Assembly: GCA_021818605.1 (NCBI GenBank) | Contig: JAKAUH010000610.1 | Span: forward strand, 1-5,378 | DNA length: 5,378 nt | Reading direction: 5' to 3' | Origin: Planctomycetota bacterium | GTDB lineage: Bacteria; Planctomycetota; Planctomycetia; Isosphaerales; Isosphaeraceae | Part shown: piece after piece, positions 5,204 to 5,378 of the stretch | Position numbering within the stretch: position 1 is the first letter of the stretch | Layout of the letters: every line of letters begins with the position of its first letter | Position numbers and translations under genes: made by a program | Notes under the pieces: model-generated | What the model was told of the DNA's origin: nothing | Seen by the model: the letters and a program-made list of their open reading frames with translations, nothing else | Database searches by the model: none

Positions 5204-5378
5204 GTTGCGCGGACGCCCTGGCGCCCTCCACTCCGGGCCGGGTTCTCCACTCTGGACGCTCGCACCTCGCCCGGACACAATGGACGGTCCACGGTCAGGC
5301 AATCGATCCCGTTGGGGCCAGACAGCTTGGGTCGTTGTCGCGTGGTCCGGCTCGGTTCGTTCATCCGTCCGTTCGTCC
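5204..5378. other. Window end with no supported gene
   Basis: I see no credible coding region or RNA in this stretch. A short frame from an ATG at 5280 stays open to the window edge but has no Shine-Dalgarno and a composition typical of GC-rich non-coding sequence. A promoter for a gene beyond the window could lie here but no convincing hexamer pair was found. Confidence 0.5.

Noticed and set aside
4354..5364. 336-codon minus-strand frame crossing the terminator region
   Set aside because: It runs through the strong + strand terminator and lies opposite a supported gene; its product resembles no protein family and is arginine/proline-rich.
5280..5378. Open frame from an ATG to the window edge as the start of a next gene
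   Set aside because: It has no Shine-Dalgarno, no recognisable protein pattern and a Ser/Arg/Trp-rich composition.

Overview
The window is GC-rich, with closely packed coding on the + strand only. It looks like a planctomycete chromosome, most likely an Isosphaeraceae-type relative. The main evidence is a secreted ThuA-like protein of the kind abundant in Planctomycetes and Verrucomicrobia. A lineage-restricted secreted repeat protein and an overall base composition near two-thirds GC agree with this. The taxon is an inference from protein style, not from a marker gene.

Region 1 (3-2236) is a DNA-repair-type helicase/nuclease pair. It opens with the 3' end of an XPB-family superfamily 2 helicase (motifs V and VI visible) and closes with a full Bax1/DUF790 nuclease, the known partner of XPB in archaea. 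Between them, where an operon would normally run straight through, sits a compact type II toxin-antitoxin module. It consists of a 61-residue antitoxin overlapping by 16 bases a 103-residue RelE/ParE-fold toxin. The module has its own candidate promoter and Shine-Dalgarno sequence and a visibly lower GC content than its neighbours. A GC-rich hairpin follows the bax1 stop codon and may end this unit.

Region 2 (2353-4031) holds two genes 17 bases apart, probably co-transcribed: an exported ThuA-like domain protein, then a small multi-pass membrane protein of the DUF2585/UPF0314 family. Their functional link is unknown.

Region 3 (4032-5203) has a 208-base spacer with no convincing element except a Shine-Dalgarno site at its 3' end. 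It is followed by a single secreted protein of unknown function, built from two kinds of short repeat arranged A-B-B-B-A-A. Repeat copies differ mostly at synonymous positions, so the + strand frame is a selected protein. The gene is followed by a strong intrinsic terminator at 5145-5203. The last 175 bases (5204-5378) hold nothing I can support as a gene or RNA.

No rRNA, tRNA, CRISPR array, insertion sequence or integrase was seen. The least ordinary items are the toxin-antitoxin module wedged between XPB and Bax1, and the mosaic repeat protein.
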